7,908 nucleotides of DNA from JBELHO01 sp042091375 (GTDB lineage Bacteria; Pseudomonadota; Gammaproteobacteria; Enterobacterales; Alteromonadaceae). Under the pieces are notes generated by a model. That model was given only the letters and a program-made list of their open reading frames with translations, did not search any database and had not been told where the DNA came from. The number at the start of each line of letters is the position of its first letter. Positions within the stretch are counted from its first letter, which is position 1. The stretch covers positions 1 to 7,908 of the forward strand of contig JBELHO010000087.1 in NCBI GenBank assembly GCA_042091375.1. Reading direction: 5' to 3'. The position numbers and the translations under genes are program-made. Positions 6,182 through 7,908 of the stretch are shown in pieces.

Positions 6182-6802
6182 ATGCGTATTGGTATTGATT
6201 TTGATAATACAATGATTGATTACACGGGCGTTTTTTATCAAGTCGCTCTGGATTTAGATTGGATCTCTAGAGAAACCTTAGCCACTAAATTGGCTGTAAA
6301 ACAGTCTTTTTTAGATGCTAACAACGAACGGAAATGGACAGAGTTACAAGGTATTGTTTACGGAAGAGAAATTAATCAAGCAATTCCGTTTGATGGTCTT
6401 CATCAAACAATTACCACATGGCTCAACAAAGGCCATGAGTTATTTATTATTTCACATAAAACTAAATATCCTATTATTGGCGATAAGGTTAATTTTCATA
6501 TCGCGGCAATGACTTGGTTAGAACGTCACCAGCTTGTTTCACCATTTGGTTCGTTAAGCACTATTGCCAGAGAAAATGTTTTTTTTAATGAAACTAAAGA
6601 AAAAAAAATAGCAAAAATCGCTTCATTATCATGTGACGTTTTTATTGATGATTTGCCTAATATTTTAATGCATGAAAATTTTCCAGTGCAACCGAAAAAA
6701 GTCTTGTTTGATCCTAAAAATGAGCAAAAACTTGATGGGCATTTCGCTGCGTTATCAAAAAGTAAGGTTTTTCATTGGTCAACATTAGCGGAGCAATATT
6801 AA
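6182..6802 (+). CDS. HAD-superfamily hydrolase (putative phosphatase)
   Basis: This complete small HAD protein has 206 residues. Motif I, DFDNT, holds the nucleophile Asp6 and acid/base Asp8. Motif II is LFIISHKT (Ser91), motif III the lysine in KEKKIAKIA (about 141-145), and motif IV FIDDLPNIL (Asp156/Asp157). All four are intact, so it should be active. Residues 15-80 form a helical segment between motifs I and II, a C1-type cap that contacts the substrate. The likely reaction is dephosphorylation of a small cytoplasmic phosphate ester such as a sugar phosphate; the substrate cannot be read from the sequence. ATG 6182 directly follows the TAA of the transketolase C subunit, with AAGG 11 bases upstream. 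Its stop at 6800-6802 is followed at once, in the same frame, by the TTG of the phosphotransferase gene. HAD and kinase-like genes together suggest linked handling of a phosphorylated intermediate. Confidence 0.85.
   Translation: MRIGIDFDNTMIDYTGVFYQVALDLDWISRETLATKLAVKQSFLDANNERKWTELQGIVYGREINQAIPFDGLHQTITTWLNKGHELFIISHKTKYPIIGDKVNFHIAAMTWLERHQLVSPFGSLSTIARENVFFNETKEKKIAKIASLSCDVFIDDLPNILMHENFPVQPKKVLFDPKNEQKLDGHFAALSKSKVFHWSTLAEQY
6790..6793 (+). promoter_or_regulatory. Ribosome-binding site supporting a TTG start at 6803
   Basis: GGAG lies inside the end of the HAD gene with a 9-base spacing to TTG 6803. There is no ATG in this frame until 7195, far inside the conserved kinase domain, so the TTG with this site is the best start. 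Confidence 0.55.
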
Positions 6803-7908
6803 TTGCAGCAATCTAGTTTATTAGATCGTTTTTTAGCTGAGCAACTAGGTAATGGTTCTTTTGAACTTGTGCTTTGTCGAGGCGGCAAAAACAATCAGTG
6901 CTATCAAGTCAAGCACGCTGAAAAATCTTATTTTTTAAAATGTTTTTTCGCGGCTCCCTCAGGAGAGTTCCCTAAGCTAAAGGCTGAGTACAACTTTTTA
7001 AACGCATTGCAGCGACAAGGTAACCATCAGGTTGCGAAGCCAATTGCAGTTGACTTTAACAATGGCTATTTACTGACTGAATTTTTGTTTGGCCGAAAGA
7101 TTACAGCAGAAGACATTAATTCTGACACTGAAGGTCGTTATGTTCAGCAATGTATTCACTTTATTATTGCTATAAACAGTAATGTGCCTCCGTCAATGCA
7201 TAATAAAAAACAAGCGAGTCTTCAACAAGCGTCGGATGCCATTGCTAATATCGACGACGCTTATCAAATTGTAGATAAACGCCTTTTACGCGCCAAAAAT
7301 ACGATTGATGAAACTGACGAGATTGCTCATGAATGTTTAAATTTTATAACGAATTTTTTAGCTAAAAAACTTGATGAAATTAATTTGTTAATTAATGAAA
7401 AAGATCGATTTTCCCCCTTAAAATCCGACTGTATATCACCTTCAGATTTTGGTTTTCATAATGCTATGTTAATCACTCAAGAAGCCAGTTCTGGATCGTT
7501 AACAGATGAATTAGCCTTTTTTGATTTTGAATATGCTGGACATGATAGTAAGTATAAATTAGTGGCCGACTATTTTTGTCAGCCAAGATATCCCGTTGAT
7601 ATTTCATATTTGATACTTTTTGTGCAGCAGCCTTTCTTTCGTATATTGGTTGATGAACAAACTACTTTTATGGTGATCCTTGCTTTAACTCAGTTAAAAT
7701 GGAATTTAATTTTACTCAATGAATTTATACCTGAAATTGCGAGTCGCAGAGAATTTTCAGGACAATCTAGCAACGAAATATTAAGTTTACAGTTACAGCG
7801 CAGCAAAGAATATTTTTCTTTGAATGAGAAAAAGTTGAACCATGCTAAGCAGATATTGTGTAATGCTAACGTTTCAAATATGAAGGCTGATGGCATAAAA
7901 TATAATTG
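6803..7908 (+). CDS. APH/choline-kinase-like phosphotransferase (3' partial, TTG start)
   Basis: The frame from TTG 6803 is open for 368 codons and leaves the window without a stop. The domain order is that of the aminoglycoside phosphotransferase/choline kinase family. A glycine loop GGKNNQCYQV (27-36) comes first, then the ATP-binding lysine in YFLKCF (Lys46), its partner Glu62 in KAEYNFL and the hinge YLLTEFLFG (89-97). After these come the catalytic loop SDFGFHNAML (Asp215, His219, Asn220) and the metal-binding FFDFEYAGHD (Asp241). The catalytic motif reads SDFGFHN rather than the usual HGDxHxxN, but Asp and Asn are kept, so activity is plausible. The acceptor would be a small hydroxyl compound (choline-, ethanolamine- or sugar-like). 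It is unlikely to be a resistance gene given the setting. Residues 170-207 are helical and charged, and 268-310 form hydrophobic helices of the C lobe rather than a membrane anchor. The gene abuts the HAD gene and is probably co-translated with it. Confidence 0.82.
   Translation, partial: MQQSSLLDRFLAEQLGNGSFELVLCRGGKNNQCYQVKHAEKSYFLKCFFAAPSGEFPKLKAEYNFLNALQRQGNHQVAKPIAVDFNNGYLLTEFLFGRKITAEDINSDTEGRYVQQCIHFIIAINSNVPPSMHNKKQASLQQASDAIANIDDAYQIVDKRLLRAKNTIDETDEIAHECLNFITNFLAKKLDEINLLINEKDRFSPLKSDCISPSDFGFHNAMLITQEASSGSLTDELAFFDFEYAGHDSKYKLVADYFCQPRYPVDISYLILFVQQPFFRILVDEQTTFMVILALTQLKWNLILLNEFIPEIASRREFSGQSSNEILSLQLQRSKEYFSLNEKKLNHAKQILCNANVSNMKADGIKYN

Noticed and set aside
6315..6512. Plus-strand 65-codon frame
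   Set aside because: It is an out-of-frame shadow of the HAD gene, whose four motifs are intact.
7690..7896. Minus-strand 68-codon frame
   Set aside because: It is antisense to the C lobe of the phosphotransferase, which reads through without a stop.
6803..7908. Antibiotic-resistance aminoglycoside kinase
   Set aside because: The fold is shared, but the gene is embedded in a sugar-biosynthesis operon and its catalytic loop departs from resistance enzymes.

Overview
The window is a piece of a polysaccharide (O-antigen or capsule type) biosynthesis cluster. It comes from an A+T-rich bacterium, most likely a marine-type gammaproteobacterium such as the Alteromonadales or Vibrionales; that placement rests only on base composition and general protein character. 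Every gene lies on the + strand and the genes are tightly packed. Both edges cut through genes, so neither end of the cluster is seen. No RNA gene, insertion sequence or CRISPR array was found.

Region 1 (1-2802) is a deoxysugar-nucleotide module. It starts inside a PLP-dependent sugar 3-dehydratase of the ColD/RfbH type, in which histidine replaces the usual PLP lysine. Next come an extended SDR (sugar epimerase/dehydratase/dehydrogenase) and a GDP-L-fucose-synthase-like epimerase/reductase. A ColD-type enzyme plus an Fcl-type enzyme is the logic of GDP-3,6-dideoxyhexose (colitose) synthesis.

Region 2 (2803-3009) is the longest gap. It holds a short palindrome, a candidate sigma70-type promoter and a striking array of 8-bp tandem repeats, followed at 3010 by a glycosyltransferase. 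That enzyme appears to have a small Rossmann-like domain inserted in its N-terminal half.

Region 3 (4343-7908) is a second packed run. It has a transketolase split into two genes that overlap by ATGA, a small HAD-family phosphatase-like protein starting directly after the transketolase stop, and an APH/choline-kinase-like phosphotransferase. The phosphotransferase starts with TTG directly after the HAD stop, in the same frame, and runs off the window.

The most interesting reading is the combination. A 3-deoxygenating dehydratase makes a 4-keto-3,6-dideoxy sugar nucleotide. A dedicated split transketolase could add a two-carbon ketol unit to such a ketone, which would give a branched sugar, and an SDR could reduce the product. 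This parallels yersiniose synthesis by YerE, but with a transketolase in place of the flavin-type enzyme. Alternatives are a 3,6-dideoxyheptose pathway, with transketolase supplying sedoheptulose 7-phosphate, or an independent phosphorylated decoration made by the HAD/kinase pair. All of these are inference.
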